From a virus: 64,000 bases of DNA. Made by a program: the position numbers and the translations under genes. The stretch is from the IMG/VR virus record IMGVR_UViG_3300028666_000023, positions 89,104 through 153,103 of that record; one strand, given 5' to 3'. The notes below the pieces were generated by a model that saw nothing but the letters and a program-made list of their open reading frames with translations, ran no database searches and was not told the origin of the DNA. Shown here one piece after another: positions 14,944 to 22,863 of the stretch (position 1 is its first letter; each line of letters begins with the position of its first letter).

Positions 14944-15384
14944 CTACTGAGGTACTTCTTCCTCCGCGACGACGGCATCTGACTTCTCTGGATGCAACGG
15001 TCCGTACAACGTCTTGAACAACGTCATGAGCGCCTTGTCGTCGAAGCGCTCGAAGCCTTCCTTCTTGTGCTGCTCGAAGTCGCGCGAGACTGCGTACTCG
15101 AGGTTCTGTCGGCGGACGCGCTTCACGTGCTCTTCCGTCCACGGCTCGGCATGCGTGAAGTCGTAGTGGTTCGTCGTGTGGAGACCGCCGTTCTTGTCCC
15201 AGACGCGCCACGTGCGCTTGGCTTTGGGGTCCGGCTTGTTCTCCCTGCCGAGCGAGATGAGACCACCGCGTACGCTCGTCACGTACATGACGCCATCGAT
15301 GCGCTCTTTCCTGTCGCGGCCCAGATAGGCGCGCGAGAGAATTGCGAACTTGTCGCCCACCTTGGGTAGTTTCTCTTCTGCCAT
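14944..15384 (-). CDS. Unknown 146-aa protein
   Basis: Starts MAEEKLPKVGDKFAILSRAY. Residues 5-70 have a beta-barrel look (YVTSVRGGLISLGRENK, WRVWDKNGGLHTTNHYDF). Helical C-terminus ending in an acidic tail. No Cys. Confidence 0.66.
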   Translation of the reverse strand: MAEEKLPKVGDKFAILSRAYLGRDRKERIDGVMYVTSVRGGLISLGRENKPDPKAKRTWRVWDKNGGLHTTNHYDFTHAEPWTEEHVKRVRRQNLEYAVSRDFEQHKKEGFERFDDKALMTLFKTLYGPLHPEKSDAVVAEEEVPQ

Positions 15385-15758
15385 TACGGATGATCTCCTC
15401 CACACAGAGTGCAGCGGTCGCGCAGCTCAGAAATGCTGTGGCGCGCTCCATGCGCGTAGCCGCCGAGCCCGCGCAGGCATTTCGAACAATCCCACCACTC
15501 GCACTCGTCGTAGCTGGGACAGCCCGCGGTGTCGGTAGGATGGGGCTCGGTGCACTTCTCCACTCGAAGCCACGGACCCCACTCGCCATAGTCGCCGTGC
15601 GGCGCATGCGGACCGGGAGGGAGCCAGTGGCGCTCCCAGTGTCCTCCAAGGCGCTTGCGCGCGAAACGAAAGAAGCGAAGGCGCCACAGCAGGCCCTTCA
15701 TCCAAACAGTGACGCTGTTCGGCTTCTCGAGAGCGTTCTCTCGATACGGAGACGTCAT
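15384..15758 (-). CDS. Unknown 124-aa Cys/Trp-rich protein
   Basis: MTSPYRENALEKPNSVTVWM start. Its PYREN..EKP lead-in matches the membrane protein at 6421. Two zinc-like clusters, CPSYDECEWWDCSKC and CTLCGGDHP. Shares one base with the following start (ATG/TGA). Confidence 0.65.
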   Translation of the reverse strand: MTSPYRENALEKPNSVTVWMKGLLWRLRFFRFARKRLGGHWERHWLPPGPHAPHGDYGEWGPWLRVEKCTEPHPTDTAGCPSYDECEWWDCSKCLRGLGGYAHGARHSISELRDRCTLCGGDHP

Positions 15759-16276
15759 GGTGCCTCGTTGTTGTTCTTTCCGATGAGCCTGAGCGGCTCG
15801 AAGTTGTAGATGTAGACGGCGTACTCCTTCAAGACGCCATCCAGCAGCTTCACGATCTTCGGCCACTCCCCACCTGCCAGTCCCGAGCCGAGCTTCGGCG
15901 CATGGATGGACGGAGGCTGAGGGAACGCGCCCGCGAGCTGCTTCACGGAGCGTAGACAACACGCGAGCGCCTCGTACGAGAGAGGCACTGGGTTGTCGTC
16001 GGACTTGTAGCCCTTCTGCGCAAGCATGTTCACGACGATGTGCTGGTCATCGACGCGCACGGGTTGGATGTTCCCGAGCTTGAACTCGCCGCCGTACATG
16101 TCCGCGCCGGTGCGATGCCACTCCCGGTAGGAGTGTTCGGCCCTCGGCCAGCGGCGGGAGAGGCTTCCTACAAAACCACGGCCCCATCCCCCGACGTCGT
16201 TGACCACATGTATGATCAAGCGCTCCGTACTTCCGTATTCAGGTTGTGTTGCATCCCCTGTCACGTAGATGATCAT
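15755..16276 (-). CDS. Macro-domain protein (ADP-ribose-binding), 173 aa
   Basis: Full-length single macro domain. MIIYVTGDAT is the first strand with the adenine-contacting GD, VVNDVGGWGRGF (24-35) is the substrate loop, and PKLGSGLAGGEW is the second phosphate loop. Macro domains bind or hydrolyse ADP-ribose derivatives such as Appr-1''-phosphate or protein-linked ADP-ribose. In a phage this may process tRNA-splicing by-products or counter ADP-ribosylation or NAD-derived signalling defence. Which activity applies cannot be told from sequence. Its first 38 nt are overlapped by the HNH gene. Confidence 0.85.
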   Translation of the reverse strand: MIIYVTGDATQPEYGSTERLIIHVVNDVGGWGRGFVGSLSRRWPRAEHSYREWHRTGADMYGGEFKLGNIQPVRVDDQHIVVNMLAQKGYKSDDNPVPLSYEALACCLRSVKQLAGAFPQPPSIHAPKLGSGLAGGEWPKIVKLLDGVLKEYAVYIYNFEPLRLIGKNNNEAP

Positions 16277-16859
16277 CAGCCTCCACCACTCTCCTGCACC
16301 ACATCACGAAGTCCTCCACGCTAGAAGTGTGCTTCATGACGTTGATGCGTTTGTGCACCCACTGCACATTTCCTTCAACGTAGCCTTTACTTGATTCAAT
16401 ACGATCGATCGAAGCAGTGGTCAGGGAGTTCTTTGCGTTCACCCCAAAGACCAGCGGCACACCTGAAAGGGCGCACTTCCTTTCCTGCTTCTCGAAGAGG
16501 GACCAGGCGTACTCCATGGTGATGCTGAATTCGATGCCGCGTTCTTTGGCACCGGCTTGGTAGCCCCGCCAAAAATGTGATCGGATCTCCTTGTATCCCT
16601 TGAAGCCCTTGTTCTTCTCACCGGTCGTCTTCTCGTAGCGAGCCTTGCTGCAACCACACGAGCGTGTAGCGCCACTTAGCAAGGAACCGATGCGAATGTC
16701 CTTGCTCTTGCCGCAGTCGCAAGAGCATGCCGCCACATAGATCCAGGTACCCGGCTTCGCCGCAGGGACGTGGAGGAGCTCCTTTACCGCCAAGAGCCCG
16801 AACCGCCGACCAATCAGATGCGTCGGTGGACGAGCACTACTTCCGCCTTTTCCTGCCAT
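16239..16859 (-). CDS. HNH homing-type endonuclease, 206 aa
   Basis: The N-terminal 60 residues form a Cys-rich module (FGLLAVKELL, then CSCDCGKSKDIRIGSLLSGA, TRSCGC) shared with the endonuclease at 37275. The C-terminal nuclease has CALSGVPLVF and TASIDRIESSKGYVEGNVQW followed by VHKRINVMKH, typical of phage HNH enzymes. The third motif matches the DRxxxxxGYxxxNxxxVxxxxNxxK family. Flanked upstream by a hairpin and overlapping the macro gene, as expected of a mobile insertion. Confidence 0.85.
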   Translation of the reverse strand: MAGKGGSSARPPTHLIGRRFGLLAVKELLHVPAAKPGTWIYVAACSCDCGKSKDIRIGSLLSGATRSCGCSKARYEKTTGEKNKGFKGYKEIRSHFWRGYQAGAKERGIEFSITMEYAWSLFEKQERKCALSGVPLVFGVNAKNSLTTASIDRIESSKGYVEGNVQWVHKRINVMKHTSSVEDFVMWCRRVVEADDHLRDRGCNTT

Positions 16860-16874
16860 GCATTCACATTAGCA

Positions 16875-16902
16875 GGAACCCAGGTGGGCGTCACCTGGGT
16901 TC
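16875..16902 (-). terminator. Strong hairpin between gene and HNH start
   Basis: GAACCCAGGTG-ACGC-CCACCTGGGTTC on the minus strand, spanning the stop of the 169-aa gene (16891) and ending 15 nt before the HNH ATG. No U-tract, so it may insulate or attenuate HNH expression rather than terminate fully. Confidence 0.5.
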
Positions 16903-17400
16903 GGCCTTCCGCTTTACTCGTCCGCGCATCTTTCGAAGCTGCTCTTCCACCCAGTCGATGGTGCTCATCGACACGACCTCGTCACAGTTGGCGATGAGGA
17001 GACCGCCGCCAAAGGCATCGTGCTGCGGCTTGCTGCAGGTGTTGGCCCACTCGAACGCGAAGCACTCCTCAGGGTCCTTCTTGAAGTGCTTGTAGTACGC
17101 CTGAACGATGCGCCCGACGAGATGCGGGTCGCCGTTCTCTTCGAAGGCCTCGAACCACACCTCGGTCTCACGAACCACCCAGGTGCAGAAGACCTGCGCC
17201 TCGCTGCCGTCGTAGACCTCACATGCGAGCTTGCCCATTGCTGTCTTGGGCTCGCCCTTCTCGTTGAAGTCGTGGTTCTCGGTGGAGTAATCGCTGAGGA
17301 CGAGCGCGTTCACGCAGGTGCAGAGGGCATCAACCCACTTCACCTGCTCTGGCGAGTCCACAACGAGCGCCGTACTGAATTGCGTGTAGTAGTCAGCCAT
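16891..17400 (-). CDS. Unknown 169-aa protein
   Basis: MADYYTQFSTALVVDSPEQV start. Pattern YYTQFS, W..A, VCEVYDGSEAQVFCTWVVRE and a central acidic helix suggest an alpha/beta fold similar in outline to small phage proteins of unknown function. Ends basic (RGRVKRKAEPR). Confidence 0.68.
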   Translation of the reverse strand: MADYYTQFSTALVVDSPEQVKWVDALCTCVNALVLSDYSTENHDFNEKGEPKTAMGKLACEVYDGSEAQVFCTWVVRETEVWFEAFEENGDPHLVGRIVQAYYKHFKKDPEECFAFEWANTCSKPQHDAFGGGLLIANCDEVVSMSTIDWVEEQLRKMRGRVKRKAEPR

Positions 17401-17412
17401 GTGGTGCCTCGC

Positions 17413-17796
17413 TCAGGTGAACTGCTCGAATTCCGTGCAGAGCTTTGCCCAATCGACTGCGTCCCAGTCGAAGGTCATAGCGGCCGTCTTCTGTGAGCGC
17501 ACGTAGGACTCCTGACCCGCCTTGCTGAGAAGAGCGCGGAGGTCGTGTGGAATGAACGCGTCGCCGGGCTGGCCTGCACTTCGCGTGGGTGCCTGCACGC
17601 AAAGCACCGTGAGGAGCGGGAGCCCTGCTGCGTGGCAGATGTCGCGGATGTAGCAGAGCTGGTTGAGCCCGAGGCCGATGGGCGCGATGTTGAGCGCTTT
17701 GCCGACCTCGCCGTACGTGCACGTGCGCCACTCGCGCGCGCACTTGGTCAAGAACTTGTAGACCGGGTCTGTCTTCGCTGGCTTCTTCTTGGGCAT
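17413..17796 (-). CDS. Unknown 127-aa protein
   Basis: MPKKKPAKTDPVYKFLTKCA start with AGGAGAAC upstream. The middle, CTYGEVGKALNIAPIGLGLN then YIRDICHAAGLPLLTVLCVQ, resembles the O6-alkylguanine transferase-like or restriction-associated TYGEVA helix-turn-helix (residues 25-65), which I offer only as a weak similarity. C-terminus is acidic. Confidence 0.66.
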   Translation of the reverse strand: MPKKKPAKTDPVYKFLTKCAREWRTCTYGEVGKALNIAPIGLGLNQLCYIRDICHAAGLPLLTVLCVQAPTRSAGQPGDAFIPHDLRALLSKAGQESYVRSQKTAAMTFDWDAVDWAKLCTEFEQFT

Positions 17797-17805
17797 GTTG
17801 TTCTC

Positions 17806-18042
17806 CTAGTAGTGGATGCCCGCTCGCTCCTTGAGGAGACGGACGAACGAGATGAGTGCGTCGATGACGCAGCGTTGCTGCACGGCCTGCTTCTCGAGCC
17901 GCTCGACTTCCTTGCTCGCTTCTTCAAGGTCGGAAGCCAGCGTCAGATTCGCGCGGCGGGAATCCTGGGCTTGCTTGTACCAGTCGTCCGTGAGCTTCTT
18001 CTGTCTCTTGAGCTCAGTTCGCAACGACGTTTGTTTGGCCAT
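17806..18042 (-). CDS. Unknown 78-aa coiled-coil protein
   Basis: MAKQTSLRTELKRQKKLTDD then a continuous heptad-type helix to VQQRCVIDALISFVRLLKER. Preceded by GGAGGAAC and an ATAAG box. Function unknown. Confidence 0.68.
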   Translation of the reverse strand: MAKQTSLRTELKRQKKLTDDWYKQAQDSRRANLTLASDLEEASKEVERLEKQAVQQRCVIDALISFVRLLKERAGIHY

Positions 18043-18045
18043 GTA

Positions 18046-18070
18046 GTTCCTCCAATTTTCTTATTCCCAG
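18046..18070 (-). promoter_or_regulatory. ATAAG box plus ribosome site
   Basis: Minus strand GGGAATAAGAAAATTGGAGGA before ATG at 18042. The box overlaps the stop codon of the 94-aa gene (18061). Confidence 0.53.
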
Positions 18071-18345
18071 TCCTCGGGTTCTTCCCACTCCTGCGGCGGA
18101 TGCTCTGGATGACGAGGGTCGTCCGGAGGAACCAGCATGACGGTGAGGGTCAACCACATGGGCAGCCCAAAAGGCAGCTCGTAGACGCGAGCCATGTTGC
18201 CTGATGCGATCATGACGTGACACCGCACAACGCGGACGCGGTCGACGTCTAGACGCTCTAGAATCAGCCACACCGTCTCACCGTCATTCAAGTACTGCGG
18301 CGCGCACCACTTCGGATGTGCAGACAGCGTGAGCTCAAAGCTCAT
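18061..18345 (-). CDS. Unknown 94-aa protein
   Basis: MSFELTLSAHPKWCAPQYLN start. Beta-rich (VWLILERLDVDRVRVVRCHV) with an acidic Pro/Trp tail PEHPPQEWEEPEDWE. ATGA overlap with the HAD gene. Confidence 0.66.
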   Translation of the reverse strand: MSFELTLSAHPKWCAPQYLNDGETVWLILERLDVDRVRVVRCHVMIASGNMARVYELPFGLPMWLTLTVMLVPPDDPRHPEHPPQEWEEPEDWE

Positions 18346-18917
18346 CGTCGTTTGTTCTTCTTCGGGATGATGAGTGACTTCTTCTTGTGCCTGAACGGCA
18401 CTTCGAAGAGCTTGATGGCTGCCTCCACGTGCTCGTCGAGCAGGCCCGTGTGGAGGCTGGTGTAGATGACGCGCTCGTCCACCTCACCGCCGACGTGGGT
18501 GTCGTCGAAGATGATGAACGACTCGACGGGGTTCGACTTGTCTCCGAAGGCAGCCCACGTATCAAGCCAAGAAGCGATCTCCTCACCACGCTCGACGCTC
18601 TGACTGAACTTGGTGCGGATGTCCGTGGGCGTAGCGCCGATGACCTTGCCGGTGAAGCCATGCTTGCGAAGGAACCCGTGGATGCGCGGCCAAGGGTGCG
18701 CGTGGCGCCACGAGGAGCTGATGACGACGCTCGCGCCCGTTCGTTGCACGAGCGCCTCGAGACGCGCGACCCGGGAGGGCGAAAGCATGTCCTCCCAGGT
18801 CTCGTTGTCCTTGATGCTGAAGAGTTTGCCATCGGCCTTGGTCCGCGACTTCCTCTCCTCAACGAGGAAGTCGTGGTAGTTCAGCACCCCATCGATGTCG
18901 AGGAAGATGATCTTCAT
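18342..18917 (-). CDS. HAD-fold protein of the RNA-repair-associated type, 191 aa
   Basis: IIFLDIDGVLN at 3-13 supplies both HAD aspartates (D7, D9), ISSSWR at 66-71 supplies motif II Ser and the Arg typical of the HAD-SAK (Swiss-army-knife RNA repair) subgroup, and FIIFDDTH near 130 supplies the acidic motif. Family members are thought to act as phosphatases on nucleic-acid ends or nucleotides. Single-domain here. Coupled by ATGA to both neighbours. Confidence 0.8.
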   Translation of the reverse strand: MKIIFLDIDGVLNYHDFLVEERKSRTKADGKLFSIKDNETWEDMLSPSRVARLEALVQRTGASVVISSSWRHAHPWPRIHGFLRKHGFTGKVIGATPTDIRTKFSQSVERGEEIASWLDTWAAFGDKSNPVESFIIFDDTHVGGEVDERVIYTSLHTGLLDEHVEAAIKLFEVPFRHKKKSLIIPKKNKRR

Positions 18918-19156
18918 GCCTTCTTCGCCGCTGCTTCGAGTGCCCTGATGCGCTCGCGCTCCGCCTTCATCGTGTTGAAGAGATCTTCGAATCCCTCGTA
19001 GGTCATGACGAAGAGCGGCGCGGCCTCATCTTCATCAGAGGTGAACGCGATCGTGTCCGCAGCTGCGTCGTACTCGAGGTGCGTGTCGTCGTTGATGTCG
19101 ATCGTGCACGCGCGCTCGACCTTGTAAAAGCTCTTCTTCCGCTCTTCAGCCGCCAT
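18914..19156 (-). CDS. Unknown 80-aa acidic protein
   Basis: MAAEERKKSFYKVERACTID, then acidic strands (DINDDTHLEYDAAADTIAFT) and a terminal helix ERERIRALEAAAKKA. No recognised family. Confidence 0.66.
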   Translation of the reverse strand: MAAEERKKSFYKVERACTIDINDDTHLEYDAAADTIAFTSDEDEAAPLFVMTYEGFEDLFNTMKAERERIRALEAAAKKA

Positions 19157-19159
19157 AGC

Positions 19160-19369
19160 TCACTCCTTCACTTTCGCCTTCAAAGCTTTCCGATGTTCCT
19201 CGAGGACCCACTGCACGTCCTCGACCGTGTAGAGCGCACGTCCTTCGGATGCTGCGCGCTCTCTGACTGCGTGCAGCGTCTTGCAAAGGCTGCACGCGAT
19301 GCCGTCGAGGCTGTCGAACTCGACCGCGCCGCAGAGCGTCGTGTGGTCCTCTCGTCGTTGGTGCTTCAT
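19160..19369 (-). CDS. Unknown 69-aa protein with CSLC
   Basis: MKHQRREDHTTLCGAVEFDS, with CSLC at about 26-29 and a basic helical C-terminus. Preceded by a GGAG three codons upstream. Function unknown. Confidence 0.66.
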   Translation of the reverse strand: MKHQRREDHTTLCGAVEFDSLDGIACSLCKTLHAVRERAASEGRALYTVEDVQWVLEEHRKALKAKVKE

Positions 19370-19370
19370 G

Positions 19371-19835
19371 TCAGCCCTCCTCGAGAAAAGGTGGTAGTCC
19401 GATCTCTGGGTCTTCGTCGTCTACTTCCGGCAGCTTTGCGTTGCCGACAACGGGGACACCGCCGAACTGGATGCGAGAGACCACCCAGTACAAGATGCCC
19501 GTCTTTGTGAGCCCCCTCTTGCGCGTCTTCTTGTACTGCGCCAGCGTGACGTCGTCGATGGTACCGTTCCCATCCGCCATCTTGCGGAGCTCGCGCTTGA
19601 TGACGATCACCGAGCCCGGGCACTCAACGGCCTCGCTCGTCCCCTTGGCGCCTGCCTTGATGTGGTCGGGATGGCTCGGATCCGTGAGGTGGCAGGACTG
19701 CGCGCTCCCGCCGCCCCGTATCTGATTCCACAACCGGCGCAGGTTCGCCTTCGTGTAGAAGCTGCCAAAGTGGCGCTTGCCCTGATTCGCCGTACGCCAC
19801 GGGCATTGGGCGCAAGGTTTCTTCAATTCAGCCAT
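19371..19835 (-). CDS. DUF6283-like protein, 154 aa
   Basis: Starts MAELKKPCAQCPWRTANQGK. The CAQCPWR signature, a downstream SCHLTD and VECPGSV match the pattern I associate with DUF6283, small zinc- or iron-binding phage and bacterial proteins of unknown function. The C-terminal 60 residues are basic then acidic. Confidence 0.7.
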   Translation of the reverse strand: MAELKKPCAQCPWRTANQGKRHFGSFYTKANLRRLWNQIRGGGSAQSCHLTDPSHPDHIKAGAKGTSEAVECPGSVIVIKRELRKMADGNGTIDDVTLAQYKKTRKRGLTKTGILYWVVSRIQFGGVPVVGNAKLPEVDDEDPEIGLPPFLEEG

Positions 19836-20280
19836 CGTCTTCCTCCTCGCCGTAGTGGCTGCACCACTCGTAGTGACCAGTTTCCTTGCTGCCCTCGCAC
19901 TCGTCGCAGAGGTCACCCGCCGCGATGCGGCGCTTGCGCTCCTCCGCCTCCTTCTTCAGACGCGCGCTCTCTTTGTCGTAGAACTCCTGCGTCTGCATCC
20001 CATCGCTCGTCTGGTAGAGCGGCTGCTTGCACATCTCACGGATGTCGTCTGTGTGAACCACGCGTCGTACGAAACGCTCTACATCCGTGCTCAAGACAGC
20101 GAGCGTGGTGCGCTTGTCGTTCAAGTAGCGCTCTCGCGCCTTGACGTCATCCTCGTCGTAGAGCCCCGCCTGCGCGAGGTAGCGCGTATACCCCTTGCAC
20201 TCGGGGGCCCACCACAAGATGAAGTCGCCCTTCGTGCCGGTGAGCGAGATGATGTAGTACTGCTTCTTGACGCCGCTCAT
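19828..20280 (-). CDS. Unknown 150-aa protein
   Basis: MSGVKKQYYIISLTGTKGDF start. The N-terminal half, IISLTGTKGDFILWWAPECK, resembles a small beta domain. The C-terminal zinc knuckle is CDECEGSKETGHYEWCSHYG (C-x2-C ... C-x2-H). Acidic end. Confidence 0.67.
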   Translation of the reverse strand: MSGVKKQYYIISLTGTKGDFILWWAPECKGYTRYLAQAGLYDEDDVKARERYLNDKRTTLAVLSTDVERFVRRVVHTDDIREMCKQPLYQTSDGMQTQEFYDKESARLKKEAEERKRRIAAGDLCDECEGSKETGHYEWCSHYGEEEDDG

Positions 20281-20552
20281 GGGACGACGTTCTGGCCGGC
20301 GAGTACCACGCCGAGGATGCGGATGGCGGCGTCGCGATCGGCGAGCAGGATTCGGCACTCGTCCTCGCACGCCTTGAGCTTGCCCTCGAGCGCACCGACC
20401 GACATCTGCAGCTTGAGGAGCATCGCCTGCGCATCGTCGATGCGGCGGAGGAGATCGTCCTCCTTGAACATCCGATCGACTTCGGCCTGCGTCTTCGGCA
20501 GGTTCTTGAGCTCGGGATTCGGGTCGAAGCGCTTCTTCTTTTTCTTGGGCAT
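20277..20552 (-). CDS. Unknown 91-aa coiled-coil protein
   Basis: MPKKKKKRFDPNPELKNLPK then a heptad helix (DDLLRRIDDAQAMLLKLQMS, LEGKLKACEDECRILLADRD). Behind TGGAGGC, an ATAAG box and a terminator, so it starts a unit. Confidence 0.68.
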   Translation of the reverse strand: MPKKKKKRFDPNPELKNLPKTQAEVDRMFKEDDLLRRIDDAQAMLLKLQMSVGALEGKLKACEDECRILLADRDAAIRILGVVLAGQNVVP

Positions 20553-20557
20553 GGTTT

Positions 20558-20580
20558 GGCCTCCAGATTCCTTATTCCGG
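20558..20580 (-). promoter_or_regulatory. ATAAG box plus ribosome site after a terminator
   Basis: Minus strand CCGGAATAAGGAATCTGGAGG, 8 bases before ATG at 20552, following the terminator at 20584-20611. Confidence 0.55.
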
Positions 20581-20583
20581 AGG

Positions 20584-20611
20584 CAAGAAAAAAGTACGGA
20601 ACCCCGTACTT
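20584..20611 (-). terminator. Intrinsic terminator
   Basis: Minus strand AAGTACGG-GGTT-CCGTACTT followed by TTTTCTTGCC, just after the stop of the 420-aa gene. Confidence 0.82.
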
Positions 20612-20619
20612 CTCCCCCA

Positions 20620-21882
20620 CTACTGCAGCTGCGAGAGGATGGTGCTCACATCCACACCGAAGCGCGCAGCGATGGACAGTAGCTCCGGGTAACCTGTGAG
20701 GTCGCCCTTCGAGACTTTGCGGACCGCCGCTCCCCACTGAAGCAGGAGCTCCTTCACTACCACGGGCGGTTCGTTGGTCTTTGCCTCGTTCCTCTGACTC
20801 TCGAGAGTGATGATCTTCCGATTGAGGGAAGCCACGTTCTCTTCGGCGGCGTCGAGCTCCGCCTGTACTGCCTCGAGCTCACGATGCACGCTTGTGAGAG
20901 CGCCCTCGAACTCGTTGCGCTTGGAGATCTGCAGGCGTTCGTTGGCGAGTGCTTTGTCCTTCTCGACACGTTCGGCCTGCAGCTGCTCGTTCAAGCGCAG
21001 CACGTGATTATCTCGCTCTCGCAAAGACGAGGAGAGCTTGGCATTCTCCTTTGAGAACGACTCCGTGGCTTCCCGGAGTGCCTCCGTTGAGAACCGTAGC
21101 TTCTCGTTGAGGTCAGCGACTTCTAGCTTGTAGATCTCGAGGTCCTCGGATAGGTCGGGCGGCGGTGCAGACGCAGGTGCTTCCGAGGAAGGGGGCGGTG
21201 CTTCAACAGACACCTCTTCCTGCTCTGGCTCCTCGTCCTCGAGCTCCTCCTCGTCCTCCGCAGCTTCGAGCGGGGAAAGAGAACGCGCCGGGAGTTGTTT
21301 CCCCCAGCCACCCTTCGCATCCAAGTGGTAGGCGGGCTTGCCGGCCCGCTTGGCCATGATGGATGCCGTCTTCGCGTGGGTGGAGCCCGTGCTCGTGGGG
21401 AAGATGAGGACGATATCGCAGTCCGAGAGATCGACGCTGCTCGTGCGATTCAGGTTCACCTCACGGACGACTTGAACGTTGAAATGGCGCTCCAACCGCG
21501 CGCGCCGACGATCCCAAAAGTGGTGAGCCCAGTGCTGGAAAACGATTGCGCGAAGTGGGCGCGTAGCTACACTCGGACGAGAGGGCTCCGCTGGCTTCGC
21601 CGTTCGCGCCGTCAGCCAGTGTATGAACTCCACCGCTCCGGGCTCCTCACCGAGCACACGTAGCTTCTCGAGGTCGCACGCGACGAAGGCGCCGCTGTCG
21701 TCGCTCTTGAGCACACCGTAGTCGCAGAGACTCTGTAGATCTCGGAAGTACGTGTCGCGTGACGCCGACCCTGCGATGCCGTCACGTAGATCTGGTACCG
21801 TGATCGGGTCACTTGGATGAGCCACAAAGAAGTTTGCGACAGAACTTACACGCTCAGCTCGTTCATTGTTTGAGACACGCAT
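20620..21882 (-). CDS. Putative DNA-binding, DUF2325-like, coiled-coil protein, 420 aa
   Basis: Residues 1-80 look like a winged helix (ITVPDLRDGIAGSASRDTYF, RDLQSLCDYGVLKSDDSGAF). Residues 110-190 contain CDIVLIFPTSTGSTHAKTAS and KRAGKPAYHLD, a Rossmann-like element resembling DUF2325. Residues 205-245 are acidic and Pro-rich. Residues 250-360 are a long coiled coil. The C-terminus (EQW..VSKGDLTGYPELLSI) may be another small domain. Monocistronic, SD GGAGGAG. Possibly a phage regulator or segregation-like protein. Confidence 0.6.
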   Translation of the reverse strand: MRVSNNERAERVSSVANFFVAHPSDPITVPDLRDGIAGSASRDTYFRDLQSLCDYGVLKSDDSGAFVACDLEKLRVLGEEPGAVEFIHWLTARTAKPAEPSRPSVATRPLRAIVFQHWAHHFWDRRRARLERHFNVQVVREVNLNRTSSVDLSDCDIVLIFPTSTGSTHAKTASIMAKRAGKPAYHLDAKGGWGKQLPARSLSPLEAAEDEEELEDEEPEQEEVSVEAPPPSSEAPASAPPPDLSEDLEIYKLEVADLNEKLRFSTEALREATESFSKENAKLSSSLRERDNHVLRLNEQLQAERVEKDKALANERLQISKRNEFEGALTSVHRELEAVQAELDAAEENVASLNRKIITLESQRNEAKTNEPPVVVKELLLQWGAAVRKVSKGDLTGYPELLSIAARFGVDVSTILSQLQ

Positions 21883-21891
21883 GATCTCCTC

Positions 21892-22134
21892 CTAGAGTTT
21901 CGTACCGCACCACGGGCAATAGTTGATCAAGTACACCGACGAACCACCGTCGTGTATGAGAATCCCGAACCGCTTGATGGTCTCGTTGTAGTCGAGCACC
22001 AAGTCAGGGCATTCGTGACGAGCCTCGTGCTCATCACATGTTCGTTTGAACTCGTCGCGCATCCGTCCGCAGCACGGATTACTCGGAGCGATCTTCCTCT
22101 TGGGATCCCTGGGGAACGTCGCCTTCTTCGGCAT
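21892..22134 (-). CDS. DUF6980-like zinc protein, 80 aa
   Basis: Starts MPKKATFPRDPKRKIAPSNP. CCGRMRD, CDEH, HECPD and the terminal FGILIHDGGSSVYLINYCPW then CGTKL form the signature of DUF6980, a small zinc-binding family widespread in phages and bacteria with unknown function. Confidence 0.78.
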   Translation of the reverse strand: MPKKATFPRDPKRKIAPSNPCCGRMRDEFKRTCDEHEARHECPDLVLDYNETIKRFGILIHDGGSSVYLINYCPWCGTKL

Positions 22135-22408
22135 GGCGCATCTCCAATTCTTCTTTGCTGAGCGAGACGTGGATGCCACCGTCGTCCAAGAGCTTCACCT
22201 CGGCCGGCGTTCCATCCTTCGCGAGCCTGTCTTGCAGCTTGCGGTTGAAGAGCTCGTTCTTGCGCCGCTGCGCGCGGTTCAACTTCGGCTTGGCGACCGC
22301 GGCAGACCGTTGCGCGGCGGCCTGTCGCTCCATGAAGACCTGCTGCGCTCGACGTTGGTCGAGGTGCGCATCCGCGCGAGCGAGGGCAGAGCGAAGGTAC
22401 GATTTCAT
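22079..22408 (-). CDS. Unknown 109-aa basic protein
   Basis: MKSYLRSALARADAHLDQRR, strongly basic helix (LNRAQRRKNELFNRKLQDRL), then an acidic tail. Overlaps the next gene by 56 nt. Confidence 0.63.
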   Translation of the reverse strand: MKSYLRSALARADAHLDQRRAQQVFMERQAAAQRSAAVAKPKLNRAQRRKNELFNRKLQDRLAKDGTPAEVKLLDDGGIHVSLSKEELEMRHAEEGDVPQGSQEEDRSE

Positions 22409-22414
22409 GGTCTC

Positions 22415-22651
22415 TCATTTCTTGACGTTGTAGTTCTGCTTCTCATATTTACGGCGGTACACCGCGCTGCGCAACGGAAGAGCATTCGCTCGGAACTTTG
22501 CTTCGGCGATGATGCGTCCCTGGGTCTCCATGGGGAGATGTTGTAGTGCGAGCTCGATGATGCGCTCCGCAGACACCACAACGTCGATCACCTTGTCTGC
22601 CGCGGCGGCCCCCTTCTCTGTGAGGCCGAGGTCTTTCCAACAGGGTTTCAT
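22415..22651 (-). CDS. Unknown 78-aa helical protein
   Basis: MKPCWKDLGLTEKGAAAADK start from the ATGA overlap. KVIDVVVSAERIIELALQHL then a basic C-terminus. No Cys pair. Confidence 0.65.
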   Translation of the reverse strand: MKPCWKDLGLTEKGAAAADKVIDVVVSAERIIELALQHLPMETQGRIIAEAKFRANALPLRSAVYRRKYEKQNYNVKK

Positions 22652-22863
22652 CGGAGCGTGATGTCCTTCCTCGTGCACTTCGAGTGCTTGCCCACGGTCA
22701 CGCGCGCATGGCCGAGGCCGTGCACGTTCTGGGAGGCGGTGGACTCGAGGTCGCAGTTGTTCTTGCCGCAGATGAGGCAAGTGAGGAAGTGATCGTCGGT
22801 CGGTTTGAAGATGAAGACGACTGTCTCCTCTTCCACGGGTCGGCTGCTCTCAGGGGGTGCCAT
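22648..22863 (-). CDS. Unknown 71-aa protein with CLIC
   Basis: MAPPESSRPVEEETVVFIFK start. CLICGKNNC at about 29-37 and a terminal KHSKCTRK give a plausible zinc site. Overlaps upstream gene by 14 nt. Confidence 0.64.
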   Translation of the reverse strand: MAPPESSRPVEEETVVFIFKPTDDHFLTCLICGKNNCDLESTASQNVHGLGHARVTVGKHSKCTRKDITLR

